Source: Myxococcales bacterium
Lineage (GTDB): Bacteria > Myxococcota_A > Polyangia > Polyangiales > Houyiibacteriaceae
DNA length: 64,000 nucleotides
NCBI GenBank assembly: GCA_029861865.1
Contig: JAOTYL010000015.1
Location: forward strand, 44,699-108,698
Direction: 5' to 3'
Part shown: positions 40,434-50,403 of the stretch, one piece after another
Layout: every line of letters begins with the position of its first letter
Position numbering within the stretch: the stretch's first letter is position 1
The notes under the pieces: generated by a model
What the model was told of the DNA's origin: nothing
Database searches by the model: none
The model's input: the letters and a program-made list of their open reading frames with translations, nothing else
Program-made: the position numbers and the translations under genes

Positions 40434-41489
40434 TTAGTTGCTCGGCGGCAAGCATGCCCCGGCGAGCGGGGACAAGCAGATGTAGCGCGCGACGCCGCCC
40501 GATATCTGACAGAGGTCGCAGGTCCAGCCTTCGGGGCAGCCCCGATCGAGACACGTGACTTCCTCGACGCATTCGCCGTCGTATGCGATGTCGACCCCTG
40601 CGCGTTCGGCTTCACATGGATTACCGTACGTGACGCCATCTACCCCGCAAACCGGCGCGTAGATGTCCGGCGCTAGGAGCCCGTCGAGACAGAACACATC
40701 AGGCTCGCAGCGACCCGCTCGAAGCGCGATGCTGAGCTTAGGGACGTCGTCGCGGGGGCATGCGGCTTCGCATTCGTCTCGAGTCTCGAAGTTGTTGTCA
40801 TTGCCACCGCAACCGCCCCACGTGAACTGCTCGCAGAGACCGGTGTTGGAGTTGTAGAACCACCGCGGGATCGCGGCGTCGCAGGGACCTACCACAGCGG
40901 GGGCGATACAGATATTGTCGATCACGCAGCGTTCGCCGGGACGACATTGCTCGTCACTGTCGCAACCGACCCACACACAATGGGCGGGATCTTGTAAAGG
41001 CCAGTCGACACAGATTTCGTCGGGCTCACATTCCTTGCCGTCGCACTCCCCGATCGGCACACACTGGCCTTGCTCACAGACGAAGCCCGGTGCGCAGTCG
41101 ATCAAAACACAGGGGTCGTCCGTGCACATGCCATCGAACAGGACCTCGACGTTGACGCAGCGTGCCTCGCAGGCGTTGATGTAGGTTCTACCGTCCGTGC
41201 CGCAGACCGGCTCGAAGACTCCGACGCACGGGCACCCGCTCGGGACAGGGACACAAACGTCGGCATCGCACTCGTCACCCGCGAAGCAGTCGCTCGGGGT
41301 GCGGCACCCCATCGGGTCGTCGCATTTGCCGCGGTGCGCGACCTGGTGATCGTGCTCCGCTGCCTGTTCGACGGTGTATGTCTGACCATCGGCCCCGCAT
41401 ACGAAGCCTTCGAGGCCCTCCACGTCACCGCCCTCTGCGCAGCCAACCGCGCCCACTACCAAGGCACATACAAACCCAAAACGCTTCAT
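40434..41489 (-). CDS. Kazal-Kunitz-Kazal lipoprotein
   Basis: The 351-residue precursor starts at the ATG at 41489 with lipobox GAVGC. It has a degenerate first Kazal-like unit (VCGADGQTYTVEQAAE), a Kazal domain ([18 protein letters not shown]), a Kunitz/BPTI domain (WFYNSNTGLCEQFTWGGCGG, then NNFETRDECEAAC) and a final Kazal domain (PVCGVDGVTYGNPCEAERAG). These are serine-protease-inhibitor folds, rare together in bacteria. It is a paralogue of the lipoprotein at 13107-14156. Confidence 0.85.
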   Translation of the reverse strand: MKRFGFVCALVVGAVGCAEGGDVEGLEGFVCGADGQTYTVEQAAEHDHQVAHRGKCDDPMGCRTPSDCFAGDECDADVCVPVPSGCPCVGVFEPVCGTDGRTYINACEARCVNVEVLFDGMCTDDPCVLIDCAPGFVCEQGQCVPIGECDGKECEPDEICVDWPLQDPAHCVWVGCDSDEQCRPGERCVIDNICIAPAVVGPCDAAIPRWFYNSNTGLCEQFTWGGCGGNDNNFETRDECEAACPRDDVPKLSIALRAGRCEPDVFCLDGLLAPDIYAPVCGVDGVTYGNPCEAERAGVDIAYDGECVEEVTCLDRGCPEGWTCDLCQISGGVARYICLSPLAGACLPPSN

Positions 41490-41683
41490 TCGCCTCTCCT
41501 TGACGGATACCCGGCGTCTTGAAGTACGCAACAAGAATGCCAAAAAGGGCACAGAAAAGTGAAGCAATTCCAAGCTGGCTTACAAAGGAGCTGTGCCACA
41601 ACGGGCCATCAACGCTTGAGGGGCGTGCAAAAAGGTCATCTCCAAACCAGGTCTGCTAAGAGTCCCGCACAGGAAGGTTCGCG

Positions 41684-44194
41684 TTGGCTTCGCTTGATCA
41701 CTACCTCGACGAGCTCGGCTCCGATGTCGATCCCGATGCGCTGCTGATGCGGTTCGTCGAATACGTGTCGGATCAAGGAATCGAGCTCTACCCCGCCCAA
41801 GAAGAGGCGGTGATGGAGCTCTTCGTCGGAAACAACGTGATTCTCAATACGCCGACGGGCTCCGGGAAGTCACTCGTCGCGTTGGCGATGCACTTTCGGT
41901 CGATCGCCCTCGGGGAGCGATCCTTTTACACGGCGCCGATCAAAGCGTTGGTGAGCGAGAAGTTCTTCGACCTTTGTCGCGTGCTCGGCCCGCAGCGGGT
42001 TGGGATGATGACCGGCGATGCGACAGTCAATCGCGATGCGCCCGTGATCTGCTGCACCGCGGAGATCCTCTCGAACCTGGCGCTCCGCGAAGGCGAACGG
42101 GCCGAGGTCGACAGCGTGGTCATGGACGAGTTTCACTACTACTCCGACAGAGACCGGGGCGTGGCGTGGCAGGTCCCTCTCCTGACGCTTCCGCAAGCGC
42201 GGTTCTTGTTGATGAGCGCAACCCTCGGGGACACGCGTGTGTTCGAGGAGGCGGTCACCGATCTCACCGATGTTCAGACGACCTTGGTCAAGAGCACCGA
42301 CCGGCCCGTTCCGCTCGACTTCGACTACAGCGAGCAACCCCTCCACAACACGGTCGTCGAGCTGCTCGACGAGGGGAAAGCCCCGATGTATGTCGTGCAC
42401 TTTGCGCAACGAGCCGCGACCGAGCAGGCGCAGAGCTTCATGAGCATCGACTTTCTGTCGAAGGACGAAAAGAAGGCGATGAAAGAGGAGTTACGCCACA
42501 CGCGGTTCGACACGCCGTTCGGCAAGGAGCTCAAGAAGTTTCTGCATCACGGGATCGGGGTGCACCACGCAGGAATGCTGCCCCGGTATCGGCGCCTGGT
42601 GGAACGGCTCGCGCAGCAGGGGACCCTCCGTGTGATCTGCGGCACGGACACGCTCGGTGTCGGCGTCAATGTGCCGATCCGAACGGTGCTCTTCACCAAG
42701 CTCTGCAAGTACGATGGACAGAGCACCAAGGTGTTGACGGTCCGCGATTTCAAGCAGATCGCCGGTCGGGCAGGCCGCCGTGGATTCGACACGCTCGGCA
42801 GCGTGATTGCGCAGGCACCCGAGCACGCGATCGAGAACAAGAAGCTTCGCGCCAAGGCAGGGGACGACCAGAAGAAGCTTCGAAAGCTCAAGATGCGCCC
42901 GCCCCCAGAACGGGGTTATGCCCACTGGGACGCCGACACCTTCGTCCGTCTCCGAGAGTCGGAGCCCGAAGCGCTCCTGTCGCGTTTCGTTGTGAGCAAC
43001 GCGATGATCCTCAACCTCTTCGAGCGCGAGGACGACGGATGCTTGGCGCTTCGAACGCTGATTCGAAAGAGCCACGAAGGCCCGACTGCGAAGCGACGCC
43101 ACGCGCGAAACGCGATCGCCATGATCCGATCGCTTCGCGACGCTGGGGTCGTCGAGCTCGACCGCGGTGGACCGCGGGTCCATGAAGACTTCCAGTCGGA
43201 CTTTTCGCTCAACCAGGCGCTCTCCCTCTATGTGGTCGAGGCGGTCGAGGTGCTCGAGCCCGACGACGCGGCCTACCCGCTCGATGTGTTGACCTTGGTC
43301 GAAGCCACGCTCGAAGACCCCATGGCCGTGCTCTATCGGCAAACCGATGTTTTGAAGTCTCGCGCTCTCGCCGCGATGAAAGCTGAAGGCATGGAGTACG
43401 ACCAACGGATGGAGGAGCTCGAGAAGATCAATTACCCGAAGCCCAATGAAGAGTTTCTCTATGGGACATTCGACATCTTCGCGAAGCGGCACCCGTGGGT
43501 CGGGAACGACATCCTCCGACCGAAATCGATCGCCCGCGACATGTATGAGCTCGGCATGACCTTCGTCGAATATGTGAAGGAGTACGGCCTCCAGCGCTCC
43601 GAAGGCGTGTTGCTCCGGTATCTTACCGACAGCTACAAGGCGCTGGTTCAAACGGTTCCGGAGTCTGCCAAGACCGATGCGCTGTTCGATCTCTGCGACT
43701 GGCTCGGCCTTTCGGTGCGCTACATCGACGCTAGCCTCCTCGCCGAATGGGAGCAGCTTCAGGCCCCGATCGAGCCCGGCACCCCGATCGAAGAGCGTCC
43801 GAGCGATGAGCCGCCCGACATCACCAAGGACGTCCGAGGCTTCACGACGATGGTGCGCAATGCAGTGTGGAAGGTCGTCCGCCTGCTCGCTTTCAAGCAA
43901 TACGATCGCGCCGCCGAAGCGCTCGCCGACTCGGGGGACGAAAGCTGGGATGCCGAACGACTCCGCGCCGCGATGGCGGGCTACTGGGCGGAGTACGATG
44001 AGATTCAGATCGGACCCGACGCTCGGAGCAGTAAGGAGATCGACATCGAGCGCGGTGACACCGAGTGGGCATGCACCCAAACGCTGTGCGACCCCCGAAA
44101 CGACCGAAGCTGGCGGATGACCGTGCGAGTCGACCTCGCTTCGAGCCGCGACGCCGGCGCACCCCGATTGAGCTTGACGTCGATTGACGACTAG
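41684..44194 (+). CDS. Ski2-like superfamily 2 RNA helicase with DUF3516
   Basis: The 836-residue protein starts at TTG 41684 after AGGAAGG (41671-41677). Motifs: TPTGSGKS (Walker A), DEFH (motif II), LLMSATLGD (III), TLGVGVNVPIRT (V) and QIAGRAGRRG (VI). The C-terminal half fits DUF3516. Ski2-like helicases unwind RNA in decay or ribosome-related processes. An unusual TTG start reduces initiation. It stands alone. Confidence 0.9.
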   Translation: MASLDHYLDELGSDVDPDALLMRFVEYVSDQGIELYPAQEEAVMELFVGNNVILNTPTGSGKSLVALAMHFRSIALGERSFYTAPIKALVSEKFFDLCRVLGPQRVGMMTGDATVNRDAPVICCTAEILSNLALREGERAEVDSVVMDEFHYYSDRDRGVAWQVPLLTLPQARFLLMSATLGDTRVFEEAVTDLTDVQTTLVKSTDRPVPLDFDYSEQPLHNTVVELLDEGKAPMYVVHFAQRAATEQAQSFMSIDFLSKDEKKAMKEELRHTRFDTPFGKELKKFLHHGIGVHHAGMLPRYRRLVERLAQQGTLRVICGTDTLGVGVNVPIRTVLFTKLCKYDGQSTKVLTVRDFKQIAGRAGRRGFDTLGSVIAQAPEHAIENKKLRAKAGDDQKKLRKLKMRPPPERGYAHWDADTFVRLRESEPEALLSRFVVSNAMILNLFEREDDGCLALRTLIRKSHEGPTAKRRHARNAIAMIRSLRDAGVVELDRGGPRVHEDFQSDFSLNQALSLYVVEAVEVLEPDDAAYPLDVLTLVEATLEDPMAVLYRQTDVLKSRALAAMKAEGMEYDQRMEELEKINYPKPNEEFLYGTFDIFAKRHPWVGNDILRPKSIARDMYELGMTFVEYVKEYGLQRSEGVLLRYLTDSYKALVQTVPESAKTDALFDLCDWLGLSVRYIDASLLAEWEQLQAPIEPGTPIEERPSDEPPDITKDVRGFTTMVRNAVWKVVRLLAFKQYDRAAEALADSGDESWDAERLRAAMAGYWAEYDEIQIGPDARSSKEIDIERGDTEWACTQTLCDPRNDRSWRMTVRVDLASSRDAGAPRLSLTSIDD

Positions 44195-45063
44195 CCCCGC
44201 AACGCAGACAGTACGGCGGCGGACCAACGCTCGGCGGCTTCGATCATGGGAAAGTGCCCGACCCCATCGAGCAACTGCAAATCACTGTTCGCGATCTCGT
44301 CATGGAGCACGTGGGCCATTTTTTCGACGGCGACCGGGTCCTGGCGCGCCCATACGATGTGGATGGGTAGGTCGGTCTCGCGCAACGCGCCGATCCAACG
44401 ATGCCAAAGCCTGTAGCGCTCGTCGATGTACCGCGTGATCACCGGGAGCACGTCGCGACCAGCCCCGGCGATGAGTTGACTCCACATGGCGTTGAGCTCT
44501 TCGGCGTCGAGAAACGACGGGTCGGCGAATATCCTGCGGATGTTGCGGTGAAACAGAGGCTCGCTGGCAAGCCGAGCGACGACCGGGCCAATCCCTGGCG
44601 CCTTGAGCAGGCGCTGCATGACCCGCAGATTCGCGAGCTCGATGTGCATGCTGCCATTGCATAGGGTGAGGGAGCGGAGCTTGATCGGCTCAGAGCCGAA
44701 GTTGCGTCGTGCCAGGAGCTCGGTGGCGACGCTCGAGCCGTAATCATGTCCAAGAACGTCGGCCTCGGTAACGCCCAGGTCGCGCCAGAGGGCGATCGCG
44801 TAGTCCGCCTGGTCCACCAACGAATACGAATAGTCACGCGGCTTGTCCGAGAACCCGAATCCTAGATGATCGTGGACGATCACCCGGTAGTGTTCGGCCA
44901 GAATCGGCAACGCACGCCAGTAATCGTAACTGCTCGTTGGGTAACCGTGGAGAATGAGAAGCACCGGTTTGTCCCCACCGGTGTCCACGCAGAACAACTC
45001 GTGAGCACCCACCCGGTGCCTGTGTCCTCGCTGCTGCCATTCGTCTGCGTTCATCGCGTGCAT
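44191..45063 (-). CDS. Alpha/beta hydrolase (epoxide-hydrolase-like)
   Basis: The protein from the ATG at 45063 (290 residues; ATG 45054 is also possible) has LILHGYPTSSYDYW, the nucleophile elbow VLGHDYGSSVA with Asp, and the late His in GVGHFPMIEAAERW. The pattern fits haloalkane dehalogenases or epoxide hydrolases. It is divergent from the sterol reductase, and its stop overlaps the helicase end by 4 bases. Confidence 0.85.
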   Translation of the reverse strand: MHAMNADEWQQRGHRHRVGAHELFCVDTGGDKPVLLILHGYPTSSYDYWRALPILAEHYRVIVHDHLGFGFSDKPRDYSYSLVDQADYAIALWRDLGVTEADVLGHDYGSSVATELLARRNFGSEPIKLRSLTLCNGSMHIELANLRVMQRLLKAPGIGPVVARLASEPLFHRNIRRIFADPSFLDAEELNAMWSQLIAGAGRDVLPVITRYIDERYRLWHRWIGALRETDLPIHIVWARQDPVAVEKMAHVLHDEIANSDLQLLDGVGHFPMIEAAERWSAAVLSALRG

Positions 45064-45182
45064 GCTGGCATCGCGCACGACGGGAGTCCATGCCCACTGG
45101 CGAGGCGTGGGTTTTCGTAATGCACGGCTCTTTTTTTTTCGCCGGGGGTGAGGTAGAACGGCGGCAACCGTAGGAGGCGTGG

Positions 45183-46562
45183 ATGCAGAAGGCGATGAGG
45201 TCGAAGCTGCAGGCTCCAACAGCCGCACCGAACGTGGCCGCTGAGAAAGGCGAAGCGACCCGTGAGTTTGGAGGAACCATCGGTGCCGCTCTGCTCATGA
45301 CCGTGTCCCATGGGTTGATGCTCTACCTGTGGATGGCATGGAGGTTCCACGAAGGGGCTGTCTTCTACCCGGCAGGCTTTGCCGACGTCGGTCCGTTCTT
45401 CGGCCGCATGTGGGAGCAGCTCGTGACCTACGCCGCCCCGAGCTGGAGCGTATTCGGCATGTACTGGGCGTTCCTCTTCGTCGAAGGCCTGATGGCGGCG
45501 TACCTCCCGGGGATCAAAATCAAGGGCCTCCCCATTCCGTCACGCGGAGGCGAGCGGTTGGTCTACCGGTGCAATGCGATCTCCGCTTGGTGGATCACCC
45601 TCGCCGCGATGGCCGTCCTTCACCTCACCGGCGTCTTCCCGTTGCAAACGCTCTATGACCAGTTTGGCTCGTTCATGATCGTCTCGATGATCTCGGCCAA
45701 TATCGTAGCGTTCGCGATCTACTTCGGCGCGAAGGTCACCGGCAATGCCGAACGGATGACGGGAAGCTTTTTCTACGACTTCTTCATGGGCGCCTGGCTC
45801 AATCCACGGATCGGGCCGCTCGACCTCAAGATGTGGGCTGAGGTTCGGGTCTCTTGGCTGATGCTCTTCTTGCTGACCGCGAGCGCCGCCGCCCACCAGT
45901 ACGAAACCTTTGGCCTGGTCACCACCCCGATGATCTTCATGGTCCTCGCCCACTGGCTCTACACCAATGCGTGCATGAAGGGAGAAGAATGCATCCCCAC
46001 GACCTGGGACATCTTCTACGAGAAGTGGGGCTGGATGTTGATCTTCTGGAATCTCGCCGGTGTGCCCTTTGTCTACTGTTTCAACTCGATGTACATCGCG
46101 TCCCGACCGCCGTTCGAGCATTCGCTCCCCTACACGGTCTTCGTGTTCGCTCTCTTGATCGGCGCCTATTACGTGTGGGACACGGCGCAGAGTCAACGCA
46201 ATCGCTTCCGGATGCAGCTCAACGGAAGCTACGTGAAGCGCAAGGCATTCCCCCAGCTACCCTGGGGCACTTTGAGAAACCCACGCTACCTCGAAACCGA
46301 AGCGGGCTCGAAGCTTCTCATCGACGGCTGGTGGGCGCATGCCCGAAAGATCCACTACACCGCGGACATCTTGATGGCGCTTTCATGGGGCCTGATCTGC
46401 GGATTTGATCACTTTCTCCCGTATCTGTACGTGACCTTTTTCACGGTCATGATCCTTCATCGCGCCGGCCGCGACATCGCACGATGCAAAAAGAAGTACG
46501 GGAAGGACTGGGATCGCTACTGCGAAGAAGTCCCGTACTTGTTCATTCCGTACGTCTTCTGA
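45183..46562 (+). CDS. ERG4/ERG24-family sterol reductase
   Basis: The 459-residue polytopic membrane protein (about nine hydrophobic segments) matches the ERG4/ERG24/lamin-B-receptor family. It has the C-terminal signatures LHRAGRDIARCKKKYGKDW and CEEVPYLFIPYVF, plus NLAGVPFVYCFNSMYI. Such enzymes reduce C14 or C24(28) double bonds of sterols with NADPH. It starts after TAGGAGG. It suggests sterol synthesis or use by this bacterium. No other sterol gene is in the window. Confidence 0.9.
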   Translation: MQKAMRSKLQAPTAAPNVAAEKGEATREFGGTIGAALLMTVSHGLMLYLWMAWRFHEGAVFYPAGFADVGPFFGRMWEQLVTYAAPSWSVFGMYWAFLFVEGLMAAYLPGIKIKGLPIPSRGGERLVYRCNAISAWWITLAAMAVLHLTGVFPLQTLYDQFGSFMIVSMISANIVAFAIYFGAKVTGNAERMTGSFFYDFFMGAWLNPRIGPLDLKMWAEVRVSWLMLFLLTASAAAHQYETFGLVTTPMIFMVLAHWLYTNACMKGEECIPTTWDIFYEKWGWMLIFWNLAGVPFVYCFNSMYIASRPPFEHSLPYTVFVFALLIGAYYVWDTAQSQRNRFRMQLNGSYVKRKAFPQLPWGTLRNPRYLETEAGSKLLIDGWWAHARKIHYTADILMALSWGLICGFDHFLPYLYVTFFTVMILHRAGRDIARCKKKYGKDWDRYCEEVPYLFIPYVF

Positions 46563-47669
46563 CTACTCGAGCGCTTCTTGATAGGTGAACGGCGCCTCGG
46601 GGATATCTGCGGCGACCGCTTGTGAGAGCCCCACCGGTTCGGGATCGATCCCGAACGCCCACCGAAGTTGCGCCGTGACGAAGTGCCGAACCGGCGGCCA
46701 CCCTTCTTCGGGGGGGAGCGCGTCGGCTTGGCAGCCGTCGGTGCCGAGGCGCACGAGGTTGTCGGGGACGGGAAGCCCTCTATCGAGGGCGATCTGGATG
46801 ACGCCCCCGCCGGATTCACCGATGGCACAGATGTCGCTCGGACCGAGATGCCCCACATCATCGATGACGACGAGGCGAGCAGGTGGGCTTGCTTTTCCGA
46901 ACGCGCGCTCGACCCCTTCAAGCTCGGCCACCGCATCGATATCGCCCGTGAGCCAGAGGGAGGGCTTATCAGGCAAGGTGATCATGCTGTCGGCTGAGAT
47001 GCCGGCGGACAGAGGGATATACGTCACGACGTCCGGCTCACCTCCGAAACGAATGGACGTGCCACCACCGGCCGAATGACCGGTGATCGCGATCCGCTCG
47101 GTGGAGATCCGCCCTTCGAGCAACCCGCCCTCGGCGTCGTTCTCGGCGGCTCCCAACACAACCACCATGCGCGTCAATGCATCGTCATCGATCGAGTTTT
47201 CGGGTTGTTCCCCGAGAACTGAGCCGAGGCCGCGTTCGAGATAGTCGACTGACATCACGACGAAGCCCCACGAGGCGAGGTGCGTAGTCAGGAAGGTCGA
47301 CTGATTTCGGTAGCTCGCGAAGCCATGCGCGAAGATGACCAGCGGAAAGGGCCCGTCGGTGCTAGCCGACACATCACGATACGCATCGGTGACGAATGGT
47401 GGGTTGATCTCTGCGGGCAGAATCAAGTCCAACGCTTCAGGAAGCGCATCGCGGATGAAATAGCTGTAGGGCTCGCGGCCCTCGACGCTTGCGGGGTCAG
47501 CGGGATACCAGACCTCGACCGATCGATCCCCGAGGCTCAACGTCGTCACACCGGCCGCCCACGGCCCGGCGTCGCGATACTGGGCGGTTTGCGTGCTGCT
47601 CGAGCAGCTGGCCACCCAACCAAGCGAGATCAAGAGTACGAAGTGGAGGCTGAAGTGACGCATCGACAT
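46563..47669 (-). CDS. Secreted lipoprotein alpha/beta hydrolase
   Basis: The 368-residue protein starts at the ATG at 47669 (or 47663) with lipobox WVASC. The fold shows LVIFAHGFASYRNQ, the nucleophile elbow ITGHSAGGG, an Asp in WLTGDIDAVA and a His in DDVGHLGPSD. It belongs to the PAF-acetylhydrolase/PETase-like group and resembles the partial gene at the window start. Its stop abuts the sterol reductase stop. Confidence 0.8.
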   Translation of the reverse strand: MSMRHFSLHFVLLISLGWVASCSSSTQTAQYRDAGPWAAGVTTLSLGDRSVEVWYPADPASVEGREPYSYFIRDALPEALDLILPAEINPPFVTDAYRDVSASTDGPFPLVIFAHGFASYRNQSTFLTTHLASWGFVVMSVDYLERGLGSVLGEQPENSIDDDALTRMVVVLGAAENDAEGGLLEGRISTERIAITGHSAGGGTSIRFGGEPDVVTYIPLSAGISADSMITLPDKPSLWLTGDIDAVAELEGVERAFGKASPPARLVVIDDVGHLGPSDICAIGESGGGVIQIALDRGLPVPDNLVRLGTDGCQADALPPEEGWPPVRHFVTAQLRWAFGIDPEPVGLSQAVAADIPEAPFTYQEALE

Positions 47670-47749
47670 CGGGAACGCGATCTCTAGCACGATGCCCAAG
47701 CCCTGAAAACTCGTGCGATGAAGTGACTCGAGAGACCGGAAAAGCGTGC

Positions 47750-49099
47750 CTAGGCGGCTCCGTCTTCTTGGGCTTCCAGCAGGTCGACCGGCTCTTCCTC
47801 GGCGAGGTCTAAGATGGCCGTTGCTGCATCCGCGGGGAGCTCTTCGACCGTACGAAGCTTGCGCTCCATCGCGCGGGTGCGAACGCCGGTTTCGTCGAGC
47901 GTTCGGCCCGCCGTTTCCAGTTGCCTCTTGACCTTCGTGAGAACGCCGCCGAACTTGCCGAACTCGGTCTTCACGGCGGCGAGGACCTTCCATACTTCGC
48001 TCGAGCGCTGCTCGATCGCGAGCGTCCGAAAACCGATGCGTAGGCTGTTCAAGACAGCGGCGAGGGTCGTCGGCCCTGCAACGACGATTCGGTGCTCACG
48101 CTGCAGCCGCTCGACCAAACCGGGGTGACGCAGCGCTTCGGCGTAGAGGCCCTCGGTCGGCAAAAACAGAATCGCGAAGTCGGTCGTTCGCGGTGGGTTC
48201 AGGTACTTGGTGCCTATGTCGCGAGCCGAGTCTTGAATCGAGCGGAGGAGCGCTGCCTGTGCCTGCTGCACCGCGGTCGCATCGCCGTCCTCGCTGGCTT
48301 CGACGAGTCGGAGGTAGTCTTCTTGTGGAAACTTCGAGTCGATCGGTAGCCAAACACATTGCGTCGGATCATCACTCGGCCCAGGCAGACGAATCGCGAA
48401 CTCGACGGCATCGCGGGAGTCGAGACGAGGCTGTACGTTTCGGTCGAACTGCTCGGGGGTGAGGATCTGCTCCAGAAGCGCTCCGAGCTGGACCTCGCCC
48501 CAGGTGCCGCGCGTCTTGACGTTGGTGAGGACCTTTTTCAGATCACCGACGCCGCTCGCAAGGCTTCGCATCTCCCCAAGGCCCTGCTGCACGGCTTCGA
48601 GGCGGTCGCCGACGAGCTTGAACGACTCGCCAAGCCGCTTTTCGAGCGTGCTTTGGAGCTTCTCGTCGACCACGTGACGCATTTGGTCGAGCTTCTTTTC
48701 GTTGTTTTGGCGAAGCTCCAGAAGCCGCTGGTCCACCGTCTCGCGAAGCTGTCGAAGGCCACCCTGGTTCGATTCGGTGAGCGCGTTGAGCTGGACCGAG
48801 AAGGCTTGGAACTTGCTCGTCTGAGCCTGGCCGATCTCCGAGATCGTCTTCACCAGGGTCTCGGTCCCTCCTTTTTGTGTCCCAGAGACCTCTTCGCGCA
48901 GATCGCGGGCAGCCTGGGCAGCCTCTTCGCGAGCCCCCCGGAGCTCGGAACGGAGCAGGTTCGCGGCCTCGGCGCGGGCCTCGGCTTGGGCGCGCACCTC
49001 CGCAGCCACCCCGGCCGACCGCCTATTTAAGGCAATAATTGCAATGACTAGATTGGCGACGAGCAGCAGAATCGCGGCCACCAGAAGCGGAACTACCAT
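47750..49099 (-). CDS. rmuC: DNA recombination protein RmuC
   Basis: The 449-residue protein has one N-terminal membrane segment (VVPLLVAAILLLVANLVIAI), a coiled-coil region to about residue 190, and the RmuC nuclease-like domain (TRGTWGEVQLGALLEQILTP, LPIDSKFPQEDY, ILFLPTEGLYAEAL). RmuC limits inversion between short repeats and influences recombination. Gene organisation is single. Confidence 0.9.
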   Translation of the reverse strand: MVVPLLVAAILLLVANLVIAIIALNRRSAGVAAEVRAQAEARAEAANLLRSELRGAREEAAQAARDLREEVSGTQKGGTETLVKTISEIGQAQTSKFQAFSVQLNALTESNQGGLRQLRETVDQRLLELRQNNEKKLDQMRHVVDEKLQSTLEKRLGESFKLVGDRLEAVQQGLGEMRSLASGVGDLKKVLTNVKTRGTWGEVQLGALLEQILTPEQFDRNVQPRLDSRDAVEFAIRLPGPSDDPTQCVWLPIDSKFPQEDYLRLVEASEDGDATAVQQAQAALLRSIQDSARDIGTKYLNPPRTTDFAILFLPTEGLYAEALRHPGLVERLQREHRIVVAGPTTLAAVLNSLRIGFRTLAIEQRSSEVWKVLAAVKTEFGKFGGVLTKVKRQLETAGRTLDETGVRTRAMERKLRTVEELPADAATAILDLAEEEPVDLLEAQEDGAA

Positions 49100-49238
49100 C
49101 TCCCAAGTCCCCCGAGCGATGAGTTACGGCGATGGTAGCACCATCCTGGCTTTTTGCGCAGTGCTGAACGAGGGCAGAGATGGGCGCGAGCCCCCGTGAG
49201 GACAACGGCGCTTTACGGGGCTAGGTTGAGCCGCGGTG

Positions 49239-50135
49239 ATGCCAGGGGGAGCTAGCGGAGAGGAGGAGCTCAAGGCGCTCTTGCCGGCCTCTGTCGCGGT
49301 GCGCTTCGATGAGATGTTTCCGAGCATTCGCGCGCGAAGCGTCCGCAGGCGCGATCGCCAGCGCGCCGAGATGCTGCGCAAGGCCGAGCCCGTCCTCCGC
49401 CGCGCTCTCGGGCCGTTGGAGGTGGTGCGCTTCGTGACCAATGGCGCCCGCCAGTTCGCATGGGGCCTGATCACGGCCGGCTCGATGAACCCTTTCACCA
49501 ACCGCACGACCTTCGTGCTCACCGACAAGCGCATCCTGCTGATTCACACCGACTCGAAGCAGCGGCCGCGGTTCTTCGCCAACCAACTTCCGCTCGAACG
49601 CGTCCGAAGGGTGACCGGCAGGCACAGCTACGCCTTCATCCGGACCGGACGTGAACAGCTCATGTTCCACGGGGTCAAACGCGGCGAGGTGAAGTACCTT
49701 CGGGGCTTGCTCGAGTCTACCCCTGCGAAGGAGGGCGGTTGGCAGAACCTGTGCCCACGCTGCTTCGCGGCAACCGATGATACCCCCTCCGCGTGCGAAC
49801 GCTGCGGAGCAAAGTTCAAAGAGCCCCGCAAAGCTGCGCTCCGTTCGTTGTTGTTTCCCGGTCTCGGTGATTTCTACCTCGGGTATCACGGATATGCGCT
49901 TTTGGAGATTCTCGGGGCGGCTTTTCTGTGGGCGTTGTTCGTCACGGTCTTAGTGCCTGCGGTGAGAGCACGAGGTTTTTCTGGCGTTCTCATCGCGCTG
50001 CCGGTGCTCGTGTTCGTCGTGCTGCTCCACGGCAGCGACGCGATACTCACTCGCGCCAAAGCACGGAGCGGGCTTCATTCCATCGACGGCGCGCTACCCA
50101 GCGGGGACATCGAGCAAACGCCAACCATCTCTTGA
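49239..50135 (+). CDS. PH-like domain, zinc ribbon and membrane segments
   Basis: The 298-residue protein from the ATG at 49239 (a GTG three bases earlier is possible) has a PH-like beta domain (TTFVLTDKRILLIHTDSKQR), a zinc ribbon (CPRCFAATDDTPSACERCG) and two C-terminal membrane segments (LLEILGAAFLWALFVTVLV; GVLIALPVLVFVVLLHGSD). Function unknown. It precedes two further small genes on the same strand. Confidence 0.65.
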   Translation: MPGGASGEEELKALLPASVAVRFDEMFPSIRARSVRRRDRQRAEMLRKAEPVLRRALGPLEVVRFVTNGARQFAWGLITAGSMNPFTNRTTFVLTDKRILLIHTDSKQRPRFFANQLPLERVRRVTGRHSYAFIRTGREQLMFHGVKRGEVKYLRGLLESTPAKEGGWQNLCPRCFAATDDTPSACERCGAKFKEPRKAALRSLLFPGLGDFYLGYHGYALLEILGAAFLWALFVTVLVPAVRARGFSGVLIALPVLVFVVLLHGSDAILTRAKARSGLHSIDGALPSGDIEQTPTIS

Positions 50136-50148
50136 TGGAGTCCCGACG

Positions 50149-50364
50149 ATGCCAGAGCCGAGCTATTTATTCGTCGCCCTCCTCGCCAGCAGCGTGGGGT
50201 TCGTGATGTTGGTGTATGGCAAGAAGCAACATCGGCCTCTTCAGCTGGCTGCCGGTATTCTGTTGTTGGTGTTGCCGTTTCTCGTGCGCGACCCGCTTTG
50301 GCTCGGGCTCGCCTCCGCGGGCATTTGCACGGGCGTTTGGGGCGGCGTCAAAGCTGGGCTTTAG
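50149..50364 (+). CDS. Small membrane protein
   Basis: The 71-residue protein has three hydrophobic segments (YLFVALLASSVGFVMLVYG; LQLAAGILLLVLPFLV; WLGLASAGICTGVWGG) and no recognised family. It starts 13 bases after the previous gene and is followed after 39 bases by the TerB-like gene. Confidence 0.65.
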   Translation: MPEPSYLFVALLASSVGFVMLVYGKKQHRPLQLAAGILLLVLPFLVRDPLWLGLASAGICTGVWGGVKAGL

Positions 50365-50403
50365 GGCTTGTCTCGAATCGCATCGGGGTCTAATGAGGCT
50401 TGC

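Noticed and set aside
42491..44227. Long minus-strand open frame of 578 codons opposite the helicase gene
   Set aside because: It is a shadow of the Ski2-like gene: residue composition is Arg/Glu/Val-biased, with no domain motif, and it opposes a fully conserved gene.
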